Origin: Purpureocillium takamizusanense | Taxonomy: Eukaryota; Ascomycota; Sordariomycetes; Hypocreales; Ophiocordycipitaceae | Length of the DNA stretch: 64,000 nt | Reading direction: 5' to 3' | Assembly (NCBI RefSeq): GCF_022605165.1 | Contig: NC_063069.1 | Span: 5,084,001 to 5,148,000 of the forward strand | Notes under the pieces: generated by a model | The model's database searches: none | What the model was told of the DNA's origin: nothing | What the model saw: only the letters and a program-made list of their open reading frames with translations | Made by a program: the position numbers and the translations under genes | Shown here: positions 1 to 9,090 of the stretch, one piece after another | Numbering within the stretch: position 1 is the first letter of the stretch | Layout: each line of letters begins with the position of its first letter

Positions 1-1
1 T

Positions 2-957
2 CAAATCTCCGGTCCGAACGGCGAGCATCATTGTCTCGTCTTCCCGGTACTTGGGCCAAGCCTTCAGAAAATGAAAGCTGTGGCAGCCCTATCCAGTTCT
101 ATCAATGCGACATAGTGTTTGCCAACAGATTGCCAGTACCATGGCATTCCTCCATCATCACAGAATCTGCCACGGTGGTGAGTTTCACTGACCGACATCT
201 ATAGTGATTTTTGTTAACACATGTTCTTCGCAGATCTCACTGCATCTAATGTTCTATTTGACTTCCCAGATGTTCAGACTCTGTCTGCCGCCCGCATCTT
301 CCATATTTTAGGCCCAGTCGAGACCGAGAATCTCCGGTTACTGAATGGATCGCGCTCTCCGCATGCACCAAACCAAGTCGTCAAATCCCCAGATTTTTCA
401 GGTCTAGATTGTTCAATGCTTACGCGAATTCGCATTGTCGACTTTGGCCAAGCCTTCTTCGCAGATCGTCCGCTTATGTCGCTCTTGGAGTTCCAATCGA
501 TTTTTTCCCTCCTGAACTCTGTTTTGGCTACCTACCTTCAACCAAAAGGGATGTCTGGCACCTTGCCTGCCTTCTCTATCAGGTTCAGAGCAGCACGATC
601 TTATTCCCTGCATTCTTCCAGATATTTGAGCTCCTCATTGGTACCATTGTTGAACATCTCGGTCCTTTACCTGACCAATGGAGGGGGAGCTTCAAATTCT
701 CAGAATACGGCTACTGCGAACCGGCGCAGATACCAGAACATACAGAACCTGAATGGTGGTATGAGAACCAGCAACCCGATAAGATTGTGAGCCGGTTGGC
801 ACTCGAGGCAGCGCATCTATCCACCGGTCAGCGCGTGGAGTATGCCCGCTTGATTCAGGACATGACTGCATATGAGCTTGAGAAACGCCTCTCGGCTATC
901 GAGGTGATGCGGTGTTTGAGGTCGGAGCGGTTTACGGACGACAACCCGAGTGCATGA
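2..957 (+). pseudogene. Broken protein kinase-like gene, 5' end outside the window
   Basis: The reading frame resembles the large fungal family of degenerate serine/threonine (SRPK-like) kinases. Frame 2 from base 2 carries a GPNGEHHCLVFPVLGPSL segment. A second frame from about base 120 reads QQIASTMAFLHHHRICHG, and joins across a 56-nt intron (178-233, GTGAGT...GCAG) to DLTASNVLF, giving the catalytic loop HGDLTASN. A VDFGQAF (DFG-like) motif follows near 437-457. The frame then changes again near 460-490 to one reading PIDFFPPELCFGYLPSTKRDVWHLACLLYQ-like kinase sequence in two blocks and ending at TGA 955-957. At least two frameshifts therefore separate recognisable blocks of one domain. 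The degraded state, next to a dead transposase, suggests a pseudogene; sequencing error at both places is less likely. The family assignment is from motif memory. Confidence 0.6.
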
Positions 958-1219
958 TTGGTTAAGGAAAACTATATAATTCATCTACCCAATGCCTTGT
1001 GTCTACCCAATGAATGAATGATTTTATTCCGCCCGGAGGGGCTGCGTTAACTCGGCTAGAATGGTCAGGAAACGACTGTTCCGACGCAAAGGCGGCTGTA
1101 AGGCGCACATGCACAACGAAACAGAGAGTGAAGAACGGGGCGATTCATGCAATTGTTGATCTCTGGCCCTCCCCCACTTCTCGCTGGAAGGGGGTTGGCC
1201 ATATAATACTCCAGCTACT

Positions 1220-1242
1220 GCTGCTGCCTGCAAGGCAGCAGC
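1220..1242. repeat. Short perfect inverted repeat
   Basis: GCTGCTGCC and GGCAGCAGC form a perfect 9-bp stem around a 5-nt TGCAA spacer. Partial further copies of the GGCAG half follow at 1247-1259. It lies just outside the decayed transposase and may be a remnant of element end structure. No function is shown. Confidence 0.45.
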
Positions 1243-1308
1243 TGTTGCCTTCTAGGCAGGATCGGTTTGCCTACCTGACCGATCTGCCCCTGACATCAGG
1301 TTTGTTGG

Positions 1309-1600
1309 TTGGCTCGTTCTTCTTTTGCCAAATCACTGATGAGAATACACCGTCGTTCGATATGACGCACAAGATTTCCCAAACCCAGATCATTGAGGTA
1401 TCTTCAACTTTCGCTATGACCGTGGGCTTTTTGATCCCCTACCTCTGCTGGATGATTAAGATCAAGCCACGAGAAGTCCCTCGCGCTCGGAGTCTGGCGC
1501 TGATCTCCACTGCTTCTCTCCTCTTGGGCACTGGGCTGATATTCGCGGCTATATTTGGCACTGTGAGAAACGGGCTTCTCCCGATACCTCTTGATGCAGT
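1309..1600 (+). pseudogene. Possible membrane-protein fragment abutting the MULE
   Basis: An open frame on the plus strand contains two strongly hydrophobic stretches separated by a basic loop (KIKPREVPRARS), as expected for two transmembrane helices. The frame then runs into the antisense of transposase sequence near 1580-1600. Codons of the transposase remnant on the opposite strand lose family resemblance at the same point. I read this as the edge of a host gene into which the transposon inserted. There is no recognisable start and no further exons were found, so it could also be a chance frame. Confidence 0.2.
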
Positions 1601-2965
1601 AGTAAGCCCACTGTGCACAAACGGGCAGGTAGGTCTTGTGAAGATACGTCAAAATAGCTTGTTGGTCTTTGAACTCCTTGCATAAATCCGCCCACGCTCT
1701 CTCATACTCCTCCTTGGTCTCTGCAAATGCTACGGACTTCCACATCTCAAGAACGCCCCAGTAGTTGTGGGAGATGGATGGTGTGCAGCCGTCTTTAGTG
1801 ACATATTGCTTTGTCGCTCCATTGAAAGGACGGCGTTGATGTCCCCTAAATTTAGTCATGCCAGCGTCTCAACCCCAGAACTACTCTCAGCGGTATCTCG
1901 ACCCTCCCCTGCAGTCTTCCATCTCCTCTTGGCATTGAGTAGAATATTGGAGGTAACGTGGTGTGTGCAAATTTGTTGCTGGCTGTCGGGAAACTGGTCG
2001 TCAAGAGCTGCCTTCATATGTTTGTCGTAATCTATGATAACTAAGTCGGGCATTAGAATCTCGTGCTTCTTAGTCAAATGGTTTATTCCTTCTGCGAGGA
2101 ACTGGAACCCTTCGCGCCTCGCGTTGTCTACTAAGCCAAATGCCGCATTATAGACAGACTTAAGGCAGGTCTGACCTGTGACCTGGAAAAGCGGCATTTT
2201 GAAGCGATTCGTATTATAGGTATTGTCGAAGCTCATCGTCTTAGGAAAGCGTTTCTACATTCGGAGACAGTATGGAAATGTCTATACAATGCCAATAAGC
2301 CGACCAGGCTCCGCCTCAGACCACTTGGCGATATATGAGATCCCCCTCTCGTCAAATAACTTAATCAAAGCAACTATAGGAGACAAGCCGTCAAGTCTTT
2401 TGCGTGTTAAGAGCGACCATGCATTATATATGTCCTTTCTCGTGAAGAGTATTCTAGGATGTTTTTCGCTAACAATCCCACGCACATCTCGCGCTCTTAT
2501 GCCCACTCGCCGACTTAGGGGTTCAATTGTTGCTCTAACGGGATCTATGAGCCTCCGATGAATTAGATAGGCAGAGAGGCTCATACTAGGCTCATGGTTG
2601 TGTCGATAGTATTGAGGATCGGCAAACGCCCTCAAAGTCCACTTATAGCCGTTATGCTCCAGGGCCTCCGCGATCACTTTCCACTTACAACCACACTAAC
2701 GAGACCTTTTTTGTCGAAGCCCCGAACCCCTAGTAGACGGGCGAGGCTGACCATATCGAGCACACTGAAACATGTATCGCGTCTTCCTCATCCGACTTTC
2801 GGAACCGTTGTGCCTTACCACGCCGAACCCATTTTCCTTTGCGAATTCGTTAACCCGCGGTTGGGGAGAATCACTTGATGCGGCGGCGAAGCTAGGTATT
2901 GGCGGGTTGGGAATGGGCCGGGATGCACTTTGACCATGGAACTCGTGTCGGAAAAGTCGCTCCAT
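1580..2965 (-). mobile_element. Decayed Mutator-like (MULE) DDE transposase
   Basis: On the minus strand one frame runs from 2965 to about 1856. The N-terminal part has a cysteine/arginine-rich segment (CGCKWKVIAEAL) like the FAR1/WRKY-GCM1 zinc-binding region. A central block reads MSFDNTYNTNRFKMPLFQVTG, then PDLVIIDYDKHMKAALDDQFPDSQQQICTHH in two runs, matching the MULE transposase core (D-TYKTNRF, TD-D, the C-HH end). This frame is interrupted only by TAG codons (2696-2698, 2282-2284 and 2255-2257). A frameshift near 1858 moves into a second frame, 1859 to about 1580, with the family's C-terminal motif EFKDQQAILTYLHKTY and AQWAYYCIKRYR. The C-terminal end and any left terminal inverted repeat are not visible. 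It is a dead copy, probably hit by RIP-type mutation. Confidence 0.75.
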
Positions 2966-3564
2966 TCTTCAAATTGCTCCTCTTCTAGACTCAGCCCCTC
3001 GTACGGCGATGGAAGTGGCAGTGAACGTGGGCCCAGATTTCCAAAGTTAACGCGCTAAATTTTGCGTCCGTCGAATTCTGCTAAAGAGCTAGATGGGATC
3101 CCGAATATTCTTGTGGCTATAGTCGTATGTGCTAGAATGCTTGAGCAAATCGACCTATACCCGTAGAGTGAATAACCAAAGCACACAAACTGAGCCGGTT
3201 GTGCCAGATATTGAACGTCCCATCCCGTGCTCCTTACACCACCACCACCACCACATGCTTCTGCTTCGTGTGCTACTTAGTCCGTCACGCAGGCAGGTCA
3301 CTCCCGACCGATTCGCCACCGTATCCTGATACCTTCATCACGCACGTAGTGGTACTAACGTAGTGGGCATGAGAGCCGGACCAGACTATCCGGGATGGGA
3401 GAAGCCCCCCACCAAACCCCACCCCCGCCCTCTTGACTTGTCACTCTCGCACGCACTCACTACGTACCTTTATTAGTCTCTTTACACTACGTAACAAGTC
3501 AGCCAGTCAGTCACTGTGACTTGTGGGGAAGACTGAGAGAGAGAAAAAGAAAAGATGACCAGAA

Positions 3565-3589
3565 AGAGAGAGAGAGAGAGAGAGAGAGG
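3565..3589. repeat. (AG)n microsatellite
   Basis: About twelve AG dinucleotides in a row, flanked by other purine-only sequence. Confidence 0.9.
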
Positions 3590-3701
3590 AAGAAGATATG
3601 CCCGCTGTGATGCGACGTGGGACCGTGCCGTCGATGGCTGGCACGCATCGTGTCTTGGAGTAACTTTGTCGCGAAATGACGTTGACCCCCCACTCTGAGA
3701 C

Positions 3702-3733
3702 GGTGGTAGGGGGTGGTGGTGGTGGTGGTGGTG
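3702..3733. repeat. (GGT)n microsatellite
   Basis: An imperfect GGT trinucleotide array of roughly ten units. Confidence 0.9.
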
Positions 3734-4230
3734 TTTGTTTGAGGCGGAACGTTTTTCTGGCACTCACTGAGCGGTGGTGGTTGCGGGCAGATCGGAAAGA
3801 TGAAGAAGTACGTAGAAGAAGAAGGGGGGCGTGTGCTGTGCGAGAAGGCGAGGCTAAAGCGGGAAAACGGGTAGAATGATGATGTGTCGTAGAGGGAGCA
3901 AAGGGTGGTGGTGTTGACCAGCCACAAGGTGGGATTTCGCCAACGTCTGAGGGTGTACGGATGTATCTCCCATCCCAGACGAGGGAGGGTGGGTAGGAAT
4001 CAGTGCAGGCGTGTTCGATGCCGGTTCGTGCTGTGAAGCGACGAAAGCGAGACGGAAGAAGAAGAAAGGGGCCAAGGAAATATGTATCATAGAAATCTGC
4101 TCCTCGCCCGGCTGCCGCAGCCGACACATAGACAGCAGTAAGTAGTAAGCCAGACAAACAATCCATCCTTGGTCACCACAAAGTCGGGCCTCGTAAAAGA
4201 CGCCCACCTCAAAGCTCCGGTGATGACCCC

Positions 4231-4236
4231 TACTAT

Positions 4237-4274
<38 letters not shown>
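4231..4274. repeat. (TAC)n microsatellite
   Basis: Roughly fourteen TAC units with one interruption (TAT), followed directly by CTAGCTAGCTAGC. Confidence 0.9.
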
Positions 4275-5601
4275 GCTAGCTAGCCTGACCATTCTGATTC
4301 TTGTCTGCCCTCCTCTCTGTCATTTTTTCCTTTCATGTCATTTCCGAGACAGCCCCCTTTTTTCTCGCAAGGGCTCTGCATTCCAAAGCCTGGCGGGGGA
4401 GCTCGGAAGAAGCTCGAAGAGAAAGCTCCGGGTGTATATTTTTCTATGTCTCACCAGCATCATGACCACCAATGAGCGGCTGCTCTCGCGGGGATGATGG
4501 TGGGGGTTCGGAGGGTGTGGTGTGGTGGGGGAGGAAGAAGAAGAAGAGAGACAGAAACTTTGGAGGAGCTCTCTGGGTATGCTCGTAGTACGTGCGGGGC
4601 AGAAGGAGCTCCAAGAGAGCTTGGGGAGAGCTTGCGAGACATTGTTGAGCACAGATCGGGTGCCTGTTTCTTCAGGGTCTCAGATCGCACTCACGCCCAC
4701 ACACACCCGTTCTCTCCCCCGTCACGCCCCCCCCGCCTTTGGCGCCGTTTCCCCCAATATCATATCACAGGTTCTCCCGCTAGTAGTAGGAGTAGTGTCC
4801 CTAGCCTTCTTTCCACGCACTACGGTGGACGGTTTTGTTATTATACAGTAGCACTTACGTTCGCTGCTGGCCCTCGACGGGGGATGAGAATAAGCAGAGA
4901 TTGTCAATGTTTTTAGTTACACGTCAGACTTTATTAGATGCAATTTAAAGACCTGCGATGAGCATCAAGCCATCGGGCAACAAGACAAAAGAAAATGAAA
5001 GACTGTGTAACAGAAGAAAAAAAGGAACGAAAGAAAAAAACGTTCACCAGTCTCCCCCGGCCCTTCCCGGTCTCGTAATGTCTCGCTCATCTTGTCGCTC
5101 ATGACGGACAAGTACGTAACATGTCCTCTCTTCATGTGTTCAGTCCATCAGTCATCCACACGCCCCCCCCCGGCTCCGTTCCGTAACGCCAACTTATGCG
5201 ACCATCATATCAGGGCTGGTGCTCCAACCCAGCACGTACGCAACGTGGAGCACGATTGACCCAACAGGCAACTAACTTTACAAAGTACGTATGTGGAAGA
5301 AAGCAATCACGCACGCGCGCACGCAAATCTCTGCTGTGCCTCGTGCACGACACGGTGTGAACGGTAGGCAATGGAGCCTTTCTCCTACCCCTCGTACCTA
5401 TTCCCCTTCCGCCAAGGGAAAACGAAAATAAAAAGAGGGAGTGCAGTACCAATTGATGGTGGCAGTGGGAGAGAGACACGCACGCCCTCCTCTCCTCCAC
5501 GCACCTCAGACGACGCTTTTGGTGGGTCCGTCCCTCGTACCTTGCAGCCGCCCCCCCTTGTTCACTCTACGACATCTGGTCCTGCATCTATCTGCGATTG
5601 T

Positions 5602-5628
5602 CGACGACGACGACGATGACGACGACGC
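5602..5628. repeat. (GAC)n microsatellite
   Basis: An imperfect GAC/GAT trinucleotide array of about nine units. Confidence 0.85.
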
Positions 5629-6189
5629 AGCAATGTTGCTACCGAAATGATGACTTGGAACCTTTGTGTGTGCCGTTCGCGAGGAATTGTGCCCCCCAGT
5701 CTGGTCCGGTCTGGTGCAGGTGGAGCGGCTTCGAGCTGCACTTACACGGTAGTAGCTAGCAGTAGTAGCTAGCTGCTGTGGGACGGGGAAGAGAGGGAGA
5801 GGAACCATATGTCGGACAGGGACACCCCACCGTGCCGATGCTGGCGTTGCGTCCTGATTGATAACACGGCTCGCACGGCAGGCGCTGCTGCCAGAAGCGC
5901 AAGCGGCCCGCATGCACGGGGGAACGAGGGTTCGTCGTCGCATCTCCTGCTCATTAGACTTCTATGGTATTTTTAGCTCCAAGTCGTAGTGACACGGCAG
6001 TATCGTGCAGTGGAACGGGTGAGTGTGCATGTCATATATATGCCCAATCGCGAGTCTGGTATCACTAATGCTGCCCAAACAATGAGCTGACTCCCCGCCC
6101 CGTATTGGCCCCTGGCACATAGTCGTTTTCCTAGATAAATACCAACAGACACTGCCCCTGCGCGTCGAACCCCTCCTGCTCTCCACTCA

Positions 6190-7422
6190 TCATCGCCATG
6201 ATGATGAGGGTCCGCCGTTGTCTCCGAGGCCGGACCCGTCGCCCCTCTCGCCCGCAGCCGAAACGAGATTGTCGACCATGGAGAGGAAGCGGGTCCGGTA
6301 TTCTGCAGGGCGGGCCGTGATGCTCATGGGTCCCTTGTCGGCGATGAGGTTGAAGGCGGAGACGAGGCCCGACATGGCCTTGGCGCGAAACTTGTGCTTG
6401 GCCCAGAAGAAGTCGAGCACCACGGCGCGATACGCCCACTGCCCGTTCGACGACGGCACGCCTGCGCGCCAGGCGTCCTCGGTAGCGGCTGCCGATGGTG
6501 AGACAGGCCCGGATGTCGAGGACCTTGTGGCCGCCGGGCCGGGGGAGCGTACGAGGAAGAGCGAGTAGTCGACGGCGTTAGCGTCGGCCAGCAGCTGCGT
6601 GTCAGCGTCGAGCACGTCGAGTAGCTGACGCTTCATGGCGGCGTCGACGAGCACACCGCCGCCGGGGAAGTCGTCGACGAGGCGGTCCTTGACACTCTGC
6701 GGGGCGAGGCGGCCATCGGCGATATCGCGTTCCGGAAAGAAGTAGTCGTTGGGTTTGAGGTCGTACGTCTCCCAGTCGTCGGGGTCGCTCGCCTGCTCCC
6801 TGCCGTGCAGCAGGTTCTCCATGACGATGTGGTGCGTGGGCGCCACGCCGAGAATGCCGCCGAGCGTCGGCCGCGGGGTGTAGGGCATGTCGGTGATGCG
6901 TACCAGCAGGCTGCCCGGGTGGCGCCTCATGTGGGCGACATAGGGCCCGAACAGGTCGTGGGTGAAGAAGCGGTGCTCGAAGCGCCGCGGCAGCGACTTG
7001 ACGAGATAGCGGCCGTCGGGGGTGGTGAAGAAGGTGGAGCCGCTGTACCCAAGGTCGCCCACGGGGACGAGTCCGCCATCGCCTTTGGAGTCGAGGCCCC
7101 TTGCGTCTCCTTCTGAGGTGGTGGTGGTGGTGTCGCGGCGCTGGAATGAGGCGGCGTAATCGTCCTCGTCCATGTGCCAGACCTCGTGGCGGAGGGTGAG
7201 GAAGTCGGCGGGGCGGTAGCGCGCGAGGCCCAGCCGGTAGAGGGAGAAGAAGGCGAGGACGGAACGGATCAGGCTGCCGGGAAACGACGGCGAGGGCGCC
7301 TTTGTGCGCTGGTGGGCGGTGTTATCGTCATGGCCGTCGCCGTCGCCGTCGTCGCTGTAGCCGTAATCGGCGAGGATGGCGTCCGAGATGGAGGCGGATA
7401 TCCGCGATGAGCGGATCTGCAT
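6190..7422 (-). CDS. Phosphatidylinositol-phosphate kinase (PIPK) domain protein
   Basis: A single-exon frame of 410 aa. After an acidic, low-complexity N-terminus (about residues 1-100) it shows the PIPK fold signature. This comprises a glycine-rich GYSGSTFFTT loop, the nucleotide-binding lysine in RYLVKSLPRRFEHRFF, an RITDMPY strand followed by HHIVMENLL, the catalytic-type Asp in VDYSLFLV, and a C-terminal VVLDFFWAKHKFRAKAM block that corresponds to the metal-binding IID-plus-lysine region (VLD here). Family enzymes phosphorylate phosphatidylinositol phosphates at membranes. It is shorter than yeast Mss4 and has none of its N-terminal extension, so it is a compact fungal PIPK-like protein and its substrate is unknown. 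The C-terminus is a Gly/Ser-rich tail. The start at 7422 is the first in-frame ATG; a downstream start is possible. Confidence 0.75.
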   Translation of the reverse strand: MQIRSSRISASISDAILADYGYSDDGDGDGHDDNTAHQRTKAPSPSFPGSLIRSVLAFFSLYRLGLARYRPADFLTLRHEVWHMDEDDYAASFQRRDTTTTTSEGDARGLDSKGDGGLVPVGDLGYSGSTFFTTPDGRYLVKSLPRRFEHRFFTHDLFGPYVAHMRRHPGSLLVRITDMPYTPRPTLGGILGVAPTHHIVMENLLHGREQASDPDDWETYDLKPNDYFFPERDIADGRLAPQSVKDRLVDDFPGGGVLVDAAMKRQLLDVLDADTQLLADANAVDYSLFLVRSPGPAATRSSTSGPVSPSAAATEDAWRAGVPSSNGQWAYRAVVLDFFWAKHKFRAKAMSGLVSAFNLIADKGPMSITARPAEYRTRFLSMVDNLVSAAGERGDGSGLGDNGGPSSSWR

Positions 7423-8091
7423 CCTGCTGTATGCCCCGGTTCTGTCGGGTGCGACGACTGAATGAGAACGACAACAGAGGCAGGAGCCTGGCTTGAGATT
7501 GGCCGATGTTACGTATCAATTAATAGCTCATGATGATGGCGATGCTGGTGAGAAGCCACGACTGCCGTAAAAATGGCGTGGTTCATCTGAAGCTTGTACA
7601 GGCATCCGGGAGGCAGGAGCGCTTGGTCCGGCACCTGCCAGACTGACGTCACGGGCAAACCCATCCTGGTGTGCAGCCCCGTCACCATGGACCATCGCGA
7701 TCCCGCAGCATCACCTTGATCGCGATTGGGCATACGACATACTACATACTTTAGCACCTCGCGTTCTCTACGAAGCACAGCAAGGAGTATGAAAATTTGA
7801 AGGAGACGGCATCGTACGGCCCGAGCTGCAGCCCCGACGGTGAAAAGCCCAACTCGGTACAAATCTTTTTGGTTGTGTTCCAATGCGCCATGTCTGTGGT
7901 ACCTGCTTTGCAAAATACCATCCGCCCAACAATCCAAGTCCGTTGTATCACCATGCCGGCAGTCTGGAAATCGGCAGCGGAGAGTCCCAGCCAATCACAT
8001 GGTCACGGCGTCACGATTCGGTGGCCCGTGTGTGCGAGCACACCGCGCGTGCCGATGGGGATACCGGAAAGCCGGGAGGCGTCACACAGTC
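7423..8091. other. Intergenic, no gene seen
   Basis: This contains the upstream region of the PIPK-like gene and the downstream region of the sulfotransferase-like gene. Short frames on both strands have no family resemblance. Confidence 0.6.
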
Positions 8092-9090
8092 TCACAGCCT
8101 CACAGCCTCAAGGGCCCTCCCTCCTTGCAGTAGCAGCCACGGCGGTAGGGACATTAAGTGACTTGTGATACTAACCACTCGACACATACAGTGGCGTAAT
8201 CGCTCCCTCCTCAGAGACGACCGCCGAGGCACGTCTCCCACCAGAAAGCCGCCGTAGCCCAGGCAGCCCACAAGACAAGCCCTACCAAGGAAATCAATGA
8301 GGTTTGCGTTGCAGCGCTGCACGGCCGCGGCGAGGTTGCGCTCAGACCTGGCGATAAAGGAGGCGCGGTCGTTGGCATGCGGAAACGGCGCCTCGACGAG
8401 CTGGCCCGTCTGTTCGTCGCGGACCTGCGGCACGGGCACGTCGAGGTGCTCGCACAGCGGCGCCCAGCCGTCCTTGACGGAGAATTCGATGCGGCGCTCG
8501 GCGGGGATTCTGGCGCGGAACTCGGCGTAGCGCTCGTTGAACCACGCGACGGCCTTGTCGTGCTCGTTGGCGTGGTCGAAGGGCATGCCGAGCATACCCA
8601 TGACCTTTGTGAAGCGAACCCAGTTGCGCATGCCCGGGTCCAGCAGGTAGATGTAGATGCGCTGGAGCACGTTGAAGAAGCCCGTGGGCCGGAGGGCTTT
8701 GTTGACCGTCGCCGAGACGCTGTCGTACCACTTCTCCGGGTCGCGGTTGAGGATCACCACCTTTGCGTCCGGGTACAGCTGCGCCAGCTCGCAGCTGAAG
8801 AGGGCGGCGGGCACGTCGCAGCATGCCTGCGAGTAGCCCAGCAGCCTGTCCCAGTCGCCCTTGTCAAAGGACCCTTTGCCGAGGTACTTGGCCTCGTAGG
8901 CGCGAACCCACTGCTGTGGGTGGTCGTGCAGGTTCTCGAAAACGGTGGCCATGTGGTAGCAGTCGTGGAAACCCAGCTGCCGCAGGGCCAGGCGCATGCT
9001 CGAGGTGCCCGTTCGGTGGAGGCCGCACACGATGACGCGCATGGGAACCGCGCGTCCCGGCGCGCTGGGGATCTCGTGCTTGTTGGCCAT
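8092..9090 (-). CDS. Sulfotransferase-like P-loop protein (fungal Sulfotransfer_4 type)
   Basis: A 332-aa frame beginning MANKHEIPSAPGRAVPMRVIV. The motif VCGLHRTGTSSMRLAL near residue 20 is the P-loop that in sulfotransferases binds the 5'-phosphosulfate of PAPS. It is followed by LGFHDCYHM, and by DAKVVILNRDPEKWYDSV, which matches the 3'-phosphate-binding RDP-WY strand/helix of this family. Fungal members are often annotated as 'NAD-dependent epimerase', but the motifs are those of sulfotransferases. A hydrophobic C-terminal segment (CLVGCLGYGGFLVG) is common in the family and may anchor the protein to a membrane. The last 40 residues are unlike the family and may be read-through of a missed intron. 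Acceptor substrate unknown. Confidence 0.75.
   Translation of the reverse strand: MANKHEIPSAPGRAVPMRVIVCGLHRTGTSSMRLALRQLGFHDCYHMATVFENLHDHPQQWVRAYEAKYLGKGSFDKGDWDRLLGYSQACCDVPAALFSCELAQLYPDAKVVILNRDPEKWYDSVSATVNKALRPTGFFNVLQRIYIYLLDPGMRNWVRFTKVMGMLGMPFDHANEHDKAVAWFNERYAEFRARIPAERRIEFSVKDGWAPLCEHLDVPVPQVRDEQTGQLVEAPFPHANDRASFIARSERNLAAAVQRCNANLIDFLGRACLVGCLGYGGFLVGDVPRRSSLRRERLRHCMCRVVSITSHLMSLPPWLLLQGGRALEAVRL

Larger units (their letters stand above)
2966..6189. other. Gene-free, microsatellite-rich stretch
   Basis: No reading frame here resembles a known family. The longest frames (for example 3507-4166 minus) are translated dinucleotide and trinucleotide repeats giving Ser-Leu, His or Pro runs. 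The content is CAC/GGT, AG, TAC and GAC microsatellites, purine-rich tracts and CTAGCTAG runs. Confidence 0.6.

Noticed and set aside
3236..3254. CAC run that looks like a His-tag-coding segment
   Set aside because: A short trinucleotide repeat in non-coding DNA.
3507..4166. 219-aa minus-strand frame with Ser-Leu and Pro runs
   Set aside because: It is the translation of AG and GGT microsatellites; other frames there are equally open and none resembles a family.
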